Positions 27,432 through 39,803 of a stretch of 64,000 nucleotides of DNA are shown here, in pieces (position 1 is the stretch's first letter; the number at the start of each line of letters is the position of its first letter). The stretch is taken from assembly GCF_005576615.1 (NCBI RefSeq), contig NZ_CP040330.1, positions 2,046,001-2,110,000 on the forward strand. The letters run 5' to 3'. The notes under the pieces are model-generated. The model saw nothing but the letters and a program-made list of their open reading frames with translations, was not told the DNA's origin and searched no databases. The DNA is from Natrinema versiforme. GTDB lineage: Archaea > Halobacteriota > Halobacteria > Halobacteriales > Natrialbaceae. A program made the translations under genes and the position numbers.

Positions 27432-28016
27432 TCAGTCCGTCCGATCGCGTCGCATCCGCTCCTCGAACCCCGCCATCTTCCGGTAGATCGGCGGCGTCAG
27501 AACGCCGGCGATGCCAACGAGGATCGCGATCGCCCCGATCGGGAACAGTAGCGGCTCGACGTCGAGACAGGAGTTCTGAGACGTGATCTGGACGTAGTAA
27601 CGGTTGCCTTCGTACTCGACGATTGCACCCTCGAGCAGCGCCGCCCGGTTCGCGAGGTCGCCGTCGACCGTCCCCTCCCGGAGTGGGCTGTCGATCGCTT
27701 CCTCGAGGGCTCGTCGCTCGGCCGGCGAGAGCTCCGAGGCGGGTAGTTCTTCGACGGTTTCCGGGGCTCCGTCGTACTCGTCGACCGGCGTCGCCGTGAT
27801 ACTGGGGTCGCCACAGAGGCCGACGCTGTCCTGAATCACGACGTAGCCGCCGACGATCGCGAGCGGGAGGCCGGCGGCGATCAGGAGGACGCCCAGAAAC
27901 GGTGCGGCGTACGTCAACAGCAGCGACTCCGATCCCGTGGTCGGTTCGACCGGCCCCGTCTCGTCGGTGGCGGGCGGCTGGGTCGCGTCGGGAGACGGGT
28001 CATCACCGGAACTCAT
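27432..28016 (-). CDS. Membrane protein co-transcribed with oxidase subunit I
   Basis: Encodes 194 residues: an acidic Pro/Thr-rich N-terminus, one transmembrane helix (about 30-58), an extracytoplasmic acidic domain with three Cys (including NSCLDVEP), and a second helix near 160-180. It overlaps coxA by 4 bases (ATGA) on the same strand, so it is translationally coupled to the oxidase. The family is unknown to me. The inference is an accessory or assembly role for the terminal oxidase. Confidence 0.75.
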   Translation of the reverse strand: MSSGDDPSPDATQPPATDETGPVEPTTGSESLLLTYAAPFLGVLLIAAGLPLAIVGGYVVIQDSVGLCGDPSITATPVDEYDGAPETVEELPASELSPAERRALEEAIDSPLREGTVDGDLANRAALLEGAIVEYEGNRYYVQITSQNSCLDVEPLLFPIGAIAILVGIAGVLTPPIYRKMAGFEERMRRDRTD

Positions 28017-30301
28017 TCGTTTCCGCCCTCCCCCGTAGACGGACGACGCTGGCGGCCGCCGAGAGACGCGATCGTCCCGGCGAGCCCCAGTCCGTAGATC
28101 CAGTGTGCGAGCACGACGAAGAGGAGATACGTCACCAGTTCGAGCCCGGTCTGGCCGGTGTAGAACCCGATCGCGAATCCGGAGGCGATGACCGTCGCGT
28201 ACCACAGCCCGGTGACGAGGGTGAGCTCACCCGGCAGGTACTCGCCCAACGAGAGGAACAACAGGGGCCAGACCGCCGTCCCGGCGATCAGGAACAGGCC
28301 GTACCCGAGCGCCAGATTCGACGGCAACCCGACGAGCGTCGCGAGGGTCGCGATCGACTCGAGGTCGAACACGCCCAGTACCACTGCCGCGAGGAGCGCG
28401 CCCGACATGAGCAGCGTGCCGATGAAGCCGCCGGTCGCACCCACACCGGCGTCGCTCGCGACGGTCCGTGCGACCGGCTCGATCCGACCGTAGATCGACA
28501 GCGGGCGCTCGTCCTGTGCGGGCACGTACGACGGGCGTACCGAATCGGGTTCGCTCGGCGGCACGCCACGCTTTCGCTCGAGGCGGTCCTCGAACCACTG
28601 CCACTCGGGCGTGAACTGTTCGGTCGCCTTCAGCTCCCACGGATCGGCGGTCTCAATCGGTGTCCCCTGAAAGTACGACCAGATCATGTTGTACAACCAC
28701 ATGAGGACGCTGATCCCGATGATGAACGCGCCGACGGTCGCGACGATCTGCAGCCCCGAGAAACCGGCGGGGTACGTAGCGTACCGCCGGGGCAGCTCGA
28801 GGAAGCCGAGCGCCATCAGCGTCATGAACGTGAGCGCGGAGCCGACGACCAGCAGGACCGACTGGAAGATCGCGAGCCGGCGGTCGTACATCCGGCCGGT
28901 GAGCAGCGGATACCAGTAGTAGCTGGCGGCGAACATCATCAGGGGAATGATCCCCATCAGAATGAGGTGGAAGTGGCCGACGACGTAGTAGGTCCCGTGG
29001 TAGATAACGTCGACCGGAATGACCGCGAGGAAGATACCGGTGACGCCGCCGACGATGAAGAGGCCGATCGAACCGACACAGAGGATCGTCGGCGCGGCCA
29101 GCCGAACGTCACCGTTCCACATGGTCGTGATCCAGTTGAATACCTTGATCGCGCTTGGGACGGCGATGGCAATCGAGGTGGCCATGAAACTCGCCCGGAC
29201 GCGGGGATCGACACCGGTGACGAACATGTGATGCGCCCAGACGCCGAACGAGAGGACGCCGATGGCAATCGTCGAGTAGACGATGAACTTGAACCCGAAC
29301 AGCTTGCGGCCGACGAACTTCGGCAAAATGAGACTCATCAGTCCGGTCGCCGGCAGGAAGATGATATACACCTCCGGGTGGCCCCAGAACCACAGCAGGT
29401 GCTGCCAGAGGATGGGGCCACCGCCCTCGACCGCGAAGAAAGTCGTCCCGAAGTTCCGATCGAACAGCAACATGAGCAGGGCCGTGCCGAGCAGGGGGAA
29501 CGCGAAGATCACGATCGCGCTCGTGATGAGCATGTTCCACGAGAAGATGTCGAGGTTCGCCCAGCCGATCGACTCGTCGCGCTCGTAGATGATCGTCGTG
29601 ATGAAGTTGATCGCGCCGATCGTGGTAGCGATGCCACTCAAGTGGAGCCCCAGTAAGAGGAAATTCGTCTGCGGATTCGGTGCGAGCGATAAGGGTGGAT
29701 ACATCGTCCACCCGATCGCGGGCTCCTGAAACGCCAGCAGAACCGAGATCCAGTCGTTCGGAACGATAACCGCGAGCACCGCTCCCGTCACTTCGGCGAC
29801 GATCCCCAGCCGAGCGAGCAAGAGCGAGGGCGGCAACAGCCAGAACCCGATCGCGTTGAGCCGCGGAAACGCCATGTCGTCGGCCCCGATCAGCAGCGGC
29901 AGGAAGTAGTTCCCGATCCCGAAGAACACCGGCGTGACGAAGAAGATCAGCATCGTCAGGCCGTGCATCGTGAACAGTTCGTTGTACGTCTGCTCGGTCC
30001 AGAGGTTCGCCTCGGGAGTCAGCAGGTGCGTTCGAATCATCATCGCGTCGATCCCACCCCAGATCGCCGCGACGGTACCAAAGGCGATGTAGAGCAAGCC
30101 GATCTCGCGGTGGTTCGTCGTCGTCGTCCAGCGGACAGCAGCCGCCTTCGCATCACCGAGCCCCAGCCGTCGCTCGCGATCCGTCGCGTAGCCGCCGTCC
30201 GGTGACGGCTCGGCTCGCAATCGCTGTGCGAAGCCGACGACCAGCAAACAGCCGACGATGACGGCCCCGAACAGCGAGACCTCGACGAGCGCACGGTTCA
30301 T
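28013..30301 (-). CDS. coxA: Heme-copper terminal oxidase subunit I, A-type, with C-terminal extension
   Basis: Encodes 762 residues, well above the 530-600 of standard subunit I. Heme and copper ligands are visible: FTMHGLTM (low-spin heme His), WGHPEVYI (CuB His and the E of the A1-type D-channel motif), WAHHMFV (two CuB His), and GHFHLI (heme a3 and low-spin His). It is the proton-pumping site of oxygen reduction in the membrane. After about residue 620 comes a separate domain of roughly 140 residues with four hydrophobic helices; its identity is unclear. An additional N-terminal helix precedes the core. Confidence 0.95.
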   Translation of the reverse strand: MNRALVEVSLFGAVIVGCLLVVGFAQRLRAEPSPDGGYATDRERRLGLGDAKAAAVRWTTTTNHREIGLLYIAFGTVAAIWGGIDAMMIRTHLLTPEANLWTEQTYNELFTMHGLTMLIFFVTPVFFGIGNYFLPLLIGADDMAFPRLNAIGFWLLPPSLLLARLGIVAEVTGAVLAVIVPNDWISVLLAFQEPAIGWTMYPPLSLAPNPQTNFLLLGLHLSGIATTIGAINFITTIIYERDESIGWANLDIFSWNMLITSAIVIFAFPLLGTALLMLLFDRNFGTTFFAVEGGGPILWQHLLWFWGHPEVYIIFLPATGLMSLILPKFVGRKLFGFKFIVYSTIAIGVLSFGVWAHHMFVTGVDPRVRASFMATSIAIAVPSAIKVFNWITTMWNGDVRLAAPTILCVGSIGLFIVGGVTGIFLAVIPVDVIYHGTYYVVGHFHLILMGIIPLMMFAASYYWYPLLTGRMYDRRLAIFQSVLLVVGSALTFMTLMALGFLELPRRYATYPAGFSGLQIVATVGAFIIGISVLMWLYNMIWSYFQGTPIETADPWELKATEQFTPEWQWFEDRLERKRGVPPSEPDSVRPSYVPAQDERPLSIYGRIEPVARTVASDAGVGATGGFIGTLLMSGALLAAVVLGVFDLESIATLATLVGLPSNLALGYGLFLIAGTAVWPLLFLSLGEYLPGELTLVTGLWYATVIASGFAIGFYTGQTGLELVTYLLFVVLAHWIYGLGLAGTIASLGGRQRRPSTGEGGNE

Positions 30302-30519
30302 CGTCGCCCGTCACCGCCGGTGATCCGACCGCACCGCTCGTCGCCGTGCATAGCGATGGACTCACCACCGACCTCAATAAATATGGACCGACAATTCCGT
30401 GAGTGTCCCCGCCTATGATACGTCTGCGCACCCTATCCGACTCCTAAACCGGTACGACATCGTGACAGTTCAACGATCCGTGCAGGCCGTATATCACGCC
30501 GGTCGTGAAACTCCCGCCA

Positions 30520-31296
30520 ATGGGTAGCCGCCGACGCACGACCGTCGCACTCGCCCTCGCAGCGCTCTCGGGTCTCCTCACACTGACCGGGACGGCCGTC
30601 GCACAGTCTGAAAACCGCGACCTCATCGACGGCCTCGAGTACCAACTGCTCTACGTCGCTCTCCCGTTGACGTTGTTCGTCCTCATGATCCTGGTCTACG
30701 CTGCCGTCAAGTTTCACGACAACGACGATCCCCAGCCGACCACCGAAGACCCCGCCCTCGAGATCACGTGGACCGCCGCGACGGCGATCATCCTGCTTTT
30801 CGTGGGGCTGTCCGGCTACAGCGTCCTCGTCAATCCGTACGTCTCACCGTCGCAGGCGAACGACGTCGATACTAACGGGAGCCAAGAAGGTATCGAATCG
30901 TTCGACGACCTTCCCGAAACCGACGACGAGGTCGTCCACGTTCGCGGCTACCAGTGGGAATGGCAGGCGACCTATCCCGGAGCGAACGTGACGACCGAAA
31001 ACGAGATCGTGATACCCGCCGACGAAGATGTGACGTTCTGGCTCACCGCCGACGACGTGATCCACTCGCTGTTCGTGCCCGACTTGGGCGTCAAACAGGA
31101 CGCGTTCCCCGGCGATTACACCCGCGCTCGAACCATCGTCTCCGAACCCGGCCGCTACAACGCCGTCTGCGCCGAGTTCTGCGGTGCCGGCCACTCACGG
31201 ATGGACGCCGAGGTCGTCGTCGTCGACCGCGACACCTACGACCAGTGGCTCGCGGAGAACAACGGAACCGTCACCGACACGCCGGACCCCAACTGA
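30520..31296 (+). CDS. coxB: Heme-copper terminal oxidase subunit II
   Basis: Encodes 258 residues. A cleavable-type signal (TVALALAALSGLLTLTGTAVA) is followed by two transmembrane helices (about 42-62 and 85-105) and a cupredoxin domain. The CuA site ligands are C217, C221, H225 and M228 in CAEFCGAGHSRM, with the upstream His in DDVIHSLFVPDLG. It accepts electrons and passes them to heme a of subunit I. I chose the ATG at 30520 over the GTG at 30505 because GTATATC lies about 28 bases upstream. It is divergent from coxA. Confidence 0.95.
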   Translation: MGSRRRTTVALALAALSGLLTLTGTAVAQSENRDLIDGLEYQLLYVALPLTLFVLMILVYAAVKFHDNDDPQPTTEDPALEITWTAATAIILLFVGLSGYSVLVNPYVSPSQANDVDTNGSQEGIESFDDLPETDDEVVHVRGYQWEWQATYPGANVTTENEIVIPADEDVTFWLTADDVIHSLFVPDLGVKQDAFPGDYTRARTIVSEPGRYNAVCAEFCGAGHSRMDAEVVVVDRDTYDQWLAENNGTVTDTPDPN

Positions 31297-31772
31297 ACAG
31301 CGATCGTTTTGGACCACCCACCCGCGACGGACCGAGCATGGAAGAGTTAAACGGGCCCAGTACCTAGGCCAAGTGCGTGCCTTTAGTCCCCGTCCGAGCA
31401 GACCCATCCGGGTGCGATGACAGCACGGCGAACCCGGGCACGCGACAGTCGTACTTCGGGAACTCCCACGAGTTCTCCGCCCGGCACGAGGGTTAGCCAG
31501 CCGACGCGGCACGCCGCCACGGGATGAGGCTGGACGTTAGTGTTCCGGGTGACATTTTCACACCTCTGCAGTGGCGACTACCGACCGCCTCGAGTCTGAT
31601 ATCAGCAGTAGCGTCATACCCACAGCCGACACTGGCTGGAATCTGGCTAGTACTCTGTCACGGATCGTCGAATGTTACGGGAGCGCTGTCTGTATTCGTT
31701 CCACATCCGATGACGCACCGTCATTCTCGCCAACTTCAAAACGAAAGTCGGCAGTTCGGAGTGTAGTGAAAC
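31297..31772. other. Gene-poor stretch between coxB and a regulator gene
   Basis: This 476-base interval has no ORF with convincing protein character. Its first half (to about 31540) is G+C-rich with several nested inverted repeats and is described separately as a candidate RNA. The second half (about 31560-31772) is of ordinary composition and shows nothing I can name. A short frame from 31571 runs into the regulator gene on the other strand, but its product is not protein-like. Confidence 0.4.
31345..31540 (+). ncRNA. Candidate structured non-coding RNA
   Basis: A TATA-like GTTAAAC at about 31346-31352 precedes a stretch with multiple possible helices: ACCC/GGGT (31402-31405 with 31410-31413), CCGGGC/GCCCGG (31434-31439 with 31479-31484) enclosing GAACTC/GAGTTC (31460-31465 with 31470-31475), and CCAGCC/GGCTGG (31497-31502 with 31528-31533) enclosing GCGG/CCGC. 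Protein coding potential is poor in all frames. The strand is a guess based on the TATA position. It does not match signal recognition particle or RNase P RNA motifs that I know. Confidence 0.3.
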
Positions 31773-32186
31773 TCACTCGGTATCCGTCGGGTCCGCCAAC
31801 GGATCACTATAGAGAAATGATTCGGTCGGATTACTGACCACCGGATCAATCGATTCGGTATCTCTCGCGCGTATTACAGTCGACCGAACCGAATCGAAGT
31901 CGTTTCCAATAACGATGTCACCGCTTCGTTGATCATACGTAATGAGGTCGTGATCGGCGAGCCGCGGCAGATGCTTGTGTATCAACGATAGCGTAACTGC
32001 CTCCTTTTCGTCTTCTGTGACGGATTCGATCGATATGTCCTGCTCCCATGCCGAAATTTGGAGAGCCAATCCGTCGATGTTCGCGTGTTGGCTTTCCAGA
32101 AAGTAGTACAGAACGTACCGACGACGGGATTCAGAGAGGAGTTCGTAAATAGTGTCGAGATCGGGATTTGCTACCCCTATGTCCAT
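31773..32186 (-). CDS. DUF7344-like winged-helix protein
   Basis: Encodes 137 residues. The N-terminus TIYELLSESRRRYVLYYFLES is the typical opening of the haloarchaeal winged-helix family DUF7344, followed by EAVTLSLIHKHLPRLADHDLITY, the recognition helix and wing region. Probably a DNA-binding regulator of unknown targets. Base composition is lower in G+C than the genes on either side, which suggests recent acquisition. It lies just downstream of the rRNA operon terminator in the same direction. Confidence 0.75.
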   Translation of the reverse strand: MDIGVANPDLDTIYELLSESRRRYVLYYFLESQHANIDGLALQISAWEQDISIESVTEDEKEAVTLSLIHKHLPRLADHDLITYDQRSGDIVIGNDFDSVRSTVIRARDTESIDPVVSNPTESFLYSDPLADPTDTE

Positions 32187-32320
32187 GGTTTTCTATCCAA
32201 GATGCTACTGGTTAAGCCCCGCTCCAAAAATATTTGGTGGATCGATGGGGAACGGAATCGGTTCATGGAACAGTACTGTTCTAAATTCAATCCAGAGTCA
32301 CCACTGTCGGTAGAAACGCA

Positions 32321-32360
32321 GAAAACCCCCACAGAGCGACTGCTTTAGCAGCCGCTCTGT
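32321..32360 (-). terminator. rRNA operon terminator hairpin
   Basis: On the minus strand the stem ACAGAGCG...CGCTCTGT (32353-32360 pairing with 32331-32338), with an inner CTGCT/AGCAG stem, is followed by GGGGG and then TTTT. It lies about 25 bases beyond the 5S gene, the right place to end the rRNA transcript. Confidence 0.65.
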
Positions 32361-32384
32361 GAGGGTGAAAGTCTGAGTATGAGT

Positions 32385-32506
32385 GGTGGCGGCGAAACGG
32401 GGTTCCCAGAGGGTCGCCCACTCCAGTACTAACCGTAACGCAGGCGAGCTTATCTTCCGTGTTCGGGATGGGTACGGGAGGCACCTCGCCGCTGTGGCCG
32501 CCGTAA
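32385..32506 (-). rRNA. rrf: 5S ribosomal RNA
   Basis: The minus strand from about 32506 reads as a haloarchaeal 5S RNA: GGCGGCCACAGCGGCGAGG, the conserved CCCGTACCCATCCCGAACAC loop and GAAGATAAGC, closing with a CGCCGCC 3' arm. The ends are set by the terminal helix and may be off by one or two bases. It lies last in the operon, about 125 bases after the 23S gene. Confidence 0.93.
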
Positions 32507-32571
32507 TGCCGACCGACGGACTCGAACCGTCGTCAAACCGTAATCGGTGGCGTGTCTACGACCGTAGTATA

Positions 32572-32612
32572 CGTGTAGTCCAGTTTGCGTCCGGACCCGT
32601 TCACGCGTCACG
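32572..32612 (-). repeat. 23S processing stem, 3' arm
   Basis: This segment is complementary to 35587-35627 on the other side of 23S: 12 bases (32572-32583 with 35616-35627), 10 bases (32593-32602 with 35597-35606) and 6 bases (32607-32612 with 35587-35592). The internal mismatched loops between the helices are the bulge-helix-bulge arrangement cut by archaeal splicing endonuclease to release pre-23S. Confidence 0.85.
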
Positions 32613-32632
32613 GATCCAATGCGATGTAGTAT

Positions 32633-35552
<2,920 letters not shown>

Positions 35553-35586
35553 TCATCGGATCGGCGTTGCGACAAAGTCGCAACAT

Positions 35587-35627
35587 CGTGACCCGGGAAC
35601 GGGTCCAGTGGACGCCTGGACTACACG
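35587..35627 (-). repeat. 23S processing stem, 5' arm
   Basis: Partner of 32572-32612: three helices of 12, 10 and 6 perfect pairs separated by short unpaired loops. It lies about 35 bases before the mature 23S 5' end, in the spacer after tRNA-Ala. Confidence 0.85.
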
Positions 35628-35778
35628 TACACACGGTCTCATCTGCACGCTCGTAGACAGCGAGCCTGCATTAACCCTTCCCACTCGCACTTACGCGGAG
35701 TGGTGCATCAGTTTTCGTCGGATTAGATCGAAGTCGTCTGCCCCACTTAAGGGGCACGATTCGATCCGCACCGAGCCA

Positions 35779-35850
35779 TGGACCCACAGGGATTCGAACC
35801 CTGGGCATCCTCCTTGCAAAGGAGGCACTCTACCACTGAGCTATGGGCCC
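35779..35850 (-). tRNA. tRNA-Ala (anticodon TGC)
   Basis: The 72-base minus-strand sequence folds as a standard cloverleaf: acceptor GGGCCCA/TGGGTCC with a G-U pair, TAGCTCAGTGGTAGAGTG D arm, anticodon stem CCTCC with TTTGCAA loop, and GGTTCGAATCC T arm. The 3' CCA is not encoded. This tRNA sits in the 16S-23S spacer, the usual position in haloarchaea. Confidence 0.97.
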
Positions 35851-35882
35851 ACGTCCACCCACGTGGGTGGACAGCGCGTATC

Positions 35883-35901
35883 ATGTTAGCCTTGGTAGTT
35901 C
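35883..35901 (-). repeat. 16S processing stem, 3' arm
   Basis: ATGTTAGCCTTGGTAGTTC here is the exact reverse complement of 37595-37613 on the other side of 16S. The 19-base perfect stem holds the pre-16S ends together, and endonuclease cutting around it releases the precursor. Confidence 0.85.
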
Positions 35902-36005
35902 AAAGGTGCCCGATCGGCCAACCGATGGTCGATCGAACGTGCACCGCGTGGCGCAACGCGCCACGAGTTAGGGTGGGCCGGGGCGACGCCCCGGTCCCGG
36001 TCTGT

Positions 36006-37478
<1,473 letters not shown>

Positions 37479-37613
37479 GCTATATGATCTCCCAGCTTGG
37501 CTGGGAGGGTCTATTGGCGGTGAATGTTAGTACACACTCACACATAATGGTCCACGTTCGATGACTCCGACTCGACGACCGAGCGGGCGTCACCGAACTA
37601 CCAAGGCTAACAT
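37479..37613 (-). other. rRNA leader with hairpin and 16S processing stem 5' arm
   Basis: The leader holds an 8-base stem CTCCCAGC/GCTGGGAG (37489-37496 with 37500-37507), close to the mature 16S end, and GAACTACCAAGGCTAACAT (37595-37613), the partner of 35883-35901. No coding capacity is seen. Confidence 0.75.
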
Positions 37614-37664
37614 CAGATCCCATCTGTACGGCGGACCGCAGGGGTGGAATCCTCATCTCGTGCG

Positions 37665-38080
37665 GATGTATTTCTAAGTCGTCAGGGGTACATAACCCCT
37701 TCGGACCGGAACCATCCGGGATGACGGAACGAGTTGAACGTCCCGTCGATCACATCTTCTTTCGCGTCTATATCCAACTGCCCTCGTACATATAAGGGCA
37801 TCGGATCAAGACTCCGTCGGAAACCGCATCCGGCGGGGACTTCCGCGTACTCTATAGTACGAGTCCTGATTATATAAGGACATCGTACTGCAACGCCGTC
37901 GATTCGGCGTCGGCCGCGATAATCCGAGTGCCCTCGAGAGAGGAGATCCGGTACGAACCGGGTCCTCGACGAGAGATGGATACAGTGCCTACCTCCGCGC
38001 CGGGTTGCGGCCGGAGGGAACGTGGCGGCGAGCGCCACGTCGTTCGCATTACTGTCGAAAGCCGGGTGAACACATAAGGC
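37665..38080 (-). promoter_or_regulatory. Multiple TATA-like promoter modules upstream of the rRNA operon
   Basis: On the minus strand, TATA-like elements recur: GGCCTTATGTG near 38071-38080, CGATGTCCTTATAT near 37871-37885, CGATGCCCTTATAT near 37791-37804, and weaker ones near 37686-37697 and 37670-37678. The middle two share CGATGYCCTTATAT and are 80 bases apart. Tandem promoters are characteristic of haloarchaeal rRNA operons. Transcription starts were not determined. Confidence 0.6.
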
Positions 38081-38680
38081 CGTCGTCTCGGATGCTCATT
38101 GGCCTACGTTGGGCATTCACGCGGGGACGAGATTTCGTGGACGGTGATCCGGCGAGCAGTATCGTCAGAGTCGACTCGAGCGGGGCGCTCGAGTACGATT
38201 CCGGAGTTGTGACGATCCGTAGCCAGTCGTCAGCTGCAGCGGCGTCCTGGCAGGTGTCAGGAACGAATGAGGACAAGGAGTCAAGCGCGGCTGTGAACCG
38301 AACGACTGGCAGTTCCGTCGACAGAGATCGGCACCGTTTCCTCGAGTCGTCCGCAGTCGACAGCAGACCGTCTCGTGCTCGATGTGTCGCACTGATGAGT
38401 GCACGGCTGCCAGTCGCGGTAGATAATAGCGATAAAACCGGGTAACTGCGACACTGACAGAGCGTGGCCGCGAGACCGCTGTCATCGTTACAAGGGCCAG
38501 CGGTTCACGACACCGCTCGAACAGCGCATACTCGAGGAACCCGGCGGAGAACGGAGTCGAGCTCGAGCGGGCCGACGCTGACGCCGGACGAGTCGCGGGC
38601 GATGCCACACCGGTCGACGGGTAGAACAGCGTTCGCCGGACGACCTCTGGGGTAGTGGCGGGAGGCGCAGACGGCCGAAA
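38081..38680. other. Gene-free stretch upstream of the rRNA promoters
   Basis: About 600 bases with no ORF showing protein-like composition, shared family or promoter support. Frames that run through it are Arg/Ser-rich artefacts. I see no repeats or RNA genes in it. It lies between the rRNA promoters and the end of a membrane protein gene that reads leftward. Confidence 0.4.
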
Positions 38681-39313
38681 CTATCGTCGATTCGATTCGT
38701 TCTCTCTCGAGGCGGCCGTGTCCCGTCCCGAGAGGGTTCTGACCGCTCGATGACTCGCTTGCAGGAACTCGCGGAGGACCGGGGCGCCGTCGAGGAGCCA
38801 GACCAGCGCGGTGAAACCGGCGAGGCCGAGCTGGACCCACAGGTACGTCGAGAGATTTCCCGCGAGGATATCGCCGGCGTAGCGACCGAACAGCAGGAGA
38901 AAAGCCTCGAGAACGCCGGGACCGGGTGGTTGTCCCTCGACCGTTGCGATCGGCCAGAGCGCGAGGTCGACCAGGAGGTAACCCTGCCGGAACGCGGTGT
39001 CCGCGATGTCGGCGGGGAGATGTGACAGGTATCCCAGTCCGAAGGCGAGACCCGCTCGCGGCCGTGCGCCCGCGTGGGCGATAGTTCCAACAAAGATGGC
39101 AAGCGGCACCGCGAAAAAGACCGAGTGGCCGATCCCGTAGCCGACATCGAAGACGCCGTACTCCCACGCGAGCGGTTTGTCGATCAGGTCGGGGAGGACG
39201 GCGGCGAAAACGACGGCGACGGCCTCGAGGCCACCCGGCGAATCGCGGAAAACGGTGTGACAGCAAAGCGAGTAGGCGAGATAGCCGACGATCGCGTGTT
39301 CCCACGGCCACAT
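38681..39313 (-). CDS. Metal-dependent hydrolase-like membrane protein (YdjM/DUF457-type)
   Basis: Encodes 210 residues with about five hydrophobic helices. The MWPWEHAIVGYLAYS start, PDLIDKPLAWEYGV and GIGHSVFFAVP carry the Glu/Asp/His residues conserved in the YdjM-type membrane hydrolase superfamily, and GYLSHLPADIADT provides a further His/Asp motif. Enzymatic activity is not established for these proteins. A TATA-like element near 39340-39350 fits the start at 39313. A relative of the same superfamily is at 43676. Confidence 0.8.
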   Translation of the reverse strand: MWPWEHAIVGYLAYSLCCHTVFRDSPGGLEAVAVVFAAVLPDLIDKPLAWEYGVFDVGYGIGHSVFFAVPLAIFVGTIAHAGARPRAGLAFGLGYLSHLPADIADTAFRQGYLLVDLALWPIATVEGQPPGPGVLEAFLLLFGRYAGDILAGNLSTYLWVQLGLAGFTALVWLLDGAPVLREFLQASHRAVRTLSGRDTAASRENESNRR

Positions 39314-39538
39314 ACTCGGAGACTTCGGCGTCGGACGAATAGTTATGGCTTGCTTGTAGGCCGGTGGCGGAGCGGACGTGTCTCTCGGCCCGTGCTCGCT
39401 ATTTCAGTGACCGGTAGCAGTCGATTACGCCGCGGTTGTTCGACGGTCGTCAGCCGTCTCGTCGCCGAGAGGGGTCAGTGACGATGTCGGTAGAGCGACG
39501 ATCGACACGACTTATGTGCCGTAGCCGTACGACTACGC

Positions 39539-39760
39539 ATGGACCGATCGGGATTCGTCAAACTCGCGGTCATCGCGTTCGCGCTCGTGATCGTGAGCTT
39601 CTTCGTGCGCGGCATCGGCCGGATCGTCCTCGAGACGGAAACCGCGGAACTGCTGCAGGCACCCCTCGCCCTGATCGGCTTCGGACTGCTCGTTTACCTG
39701 TTCATCAGAGCGACCCTCGATGCGGTCGGAATCTGGACCGTCGAGGACTCCGACGCGTGA
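39539..39760 (+). CDS. Small two-helix membrane protein
   Basis: Encodes 73 residues with hydrophobic helices at about 7-26 and 40-60 and a short acidic tail, a common haloarchaeal small membrane protein with no known function. It lies 43 bases before hisD in the same direction, and the pair may share a transcript. A TATA-like TTATGTG is about 25-30 bases before the ATG. Confidence 0.65.
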   Translation: MDRSGFVKLAVIAFALVIVSFFVRGIGRIVLETETAELLQAPLALIGFGLLVYLFIRATLDAVGIWTVEDSDA

Positions 39761-39803
39761 GCGGAAGGAAACCGTTTTTCGCCCGCCGGTCGAATTCCGG
39801 AGC

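Noticed and set aside
27902-29656. 584-codon open frame antisense to oxidase subunit I
   Set aside because: It is the opposite strand of coxA, whose heme and copper ligands are intact. The translation is low-complexity Arg/Asp/Glu, a typical G+C-rich shadow.
31345-31540. Signal recognition particle or RNase P RNA
   Set aside because: The conserved GGAAGG/AGCA loop motifs and the GAGGAAAGUC-type motif are missing on both strands.
32187-32384. tRNA-Cys after 5S
   Set aside because: No cloverleaf or T-arm consensus on the minus strand; the space holds a terminator hairpin.
37682-38445. Open frames over the rRNA promoter region
   Set aside because: They cross TATA modules and the processing leader, and their products are low-complexity.
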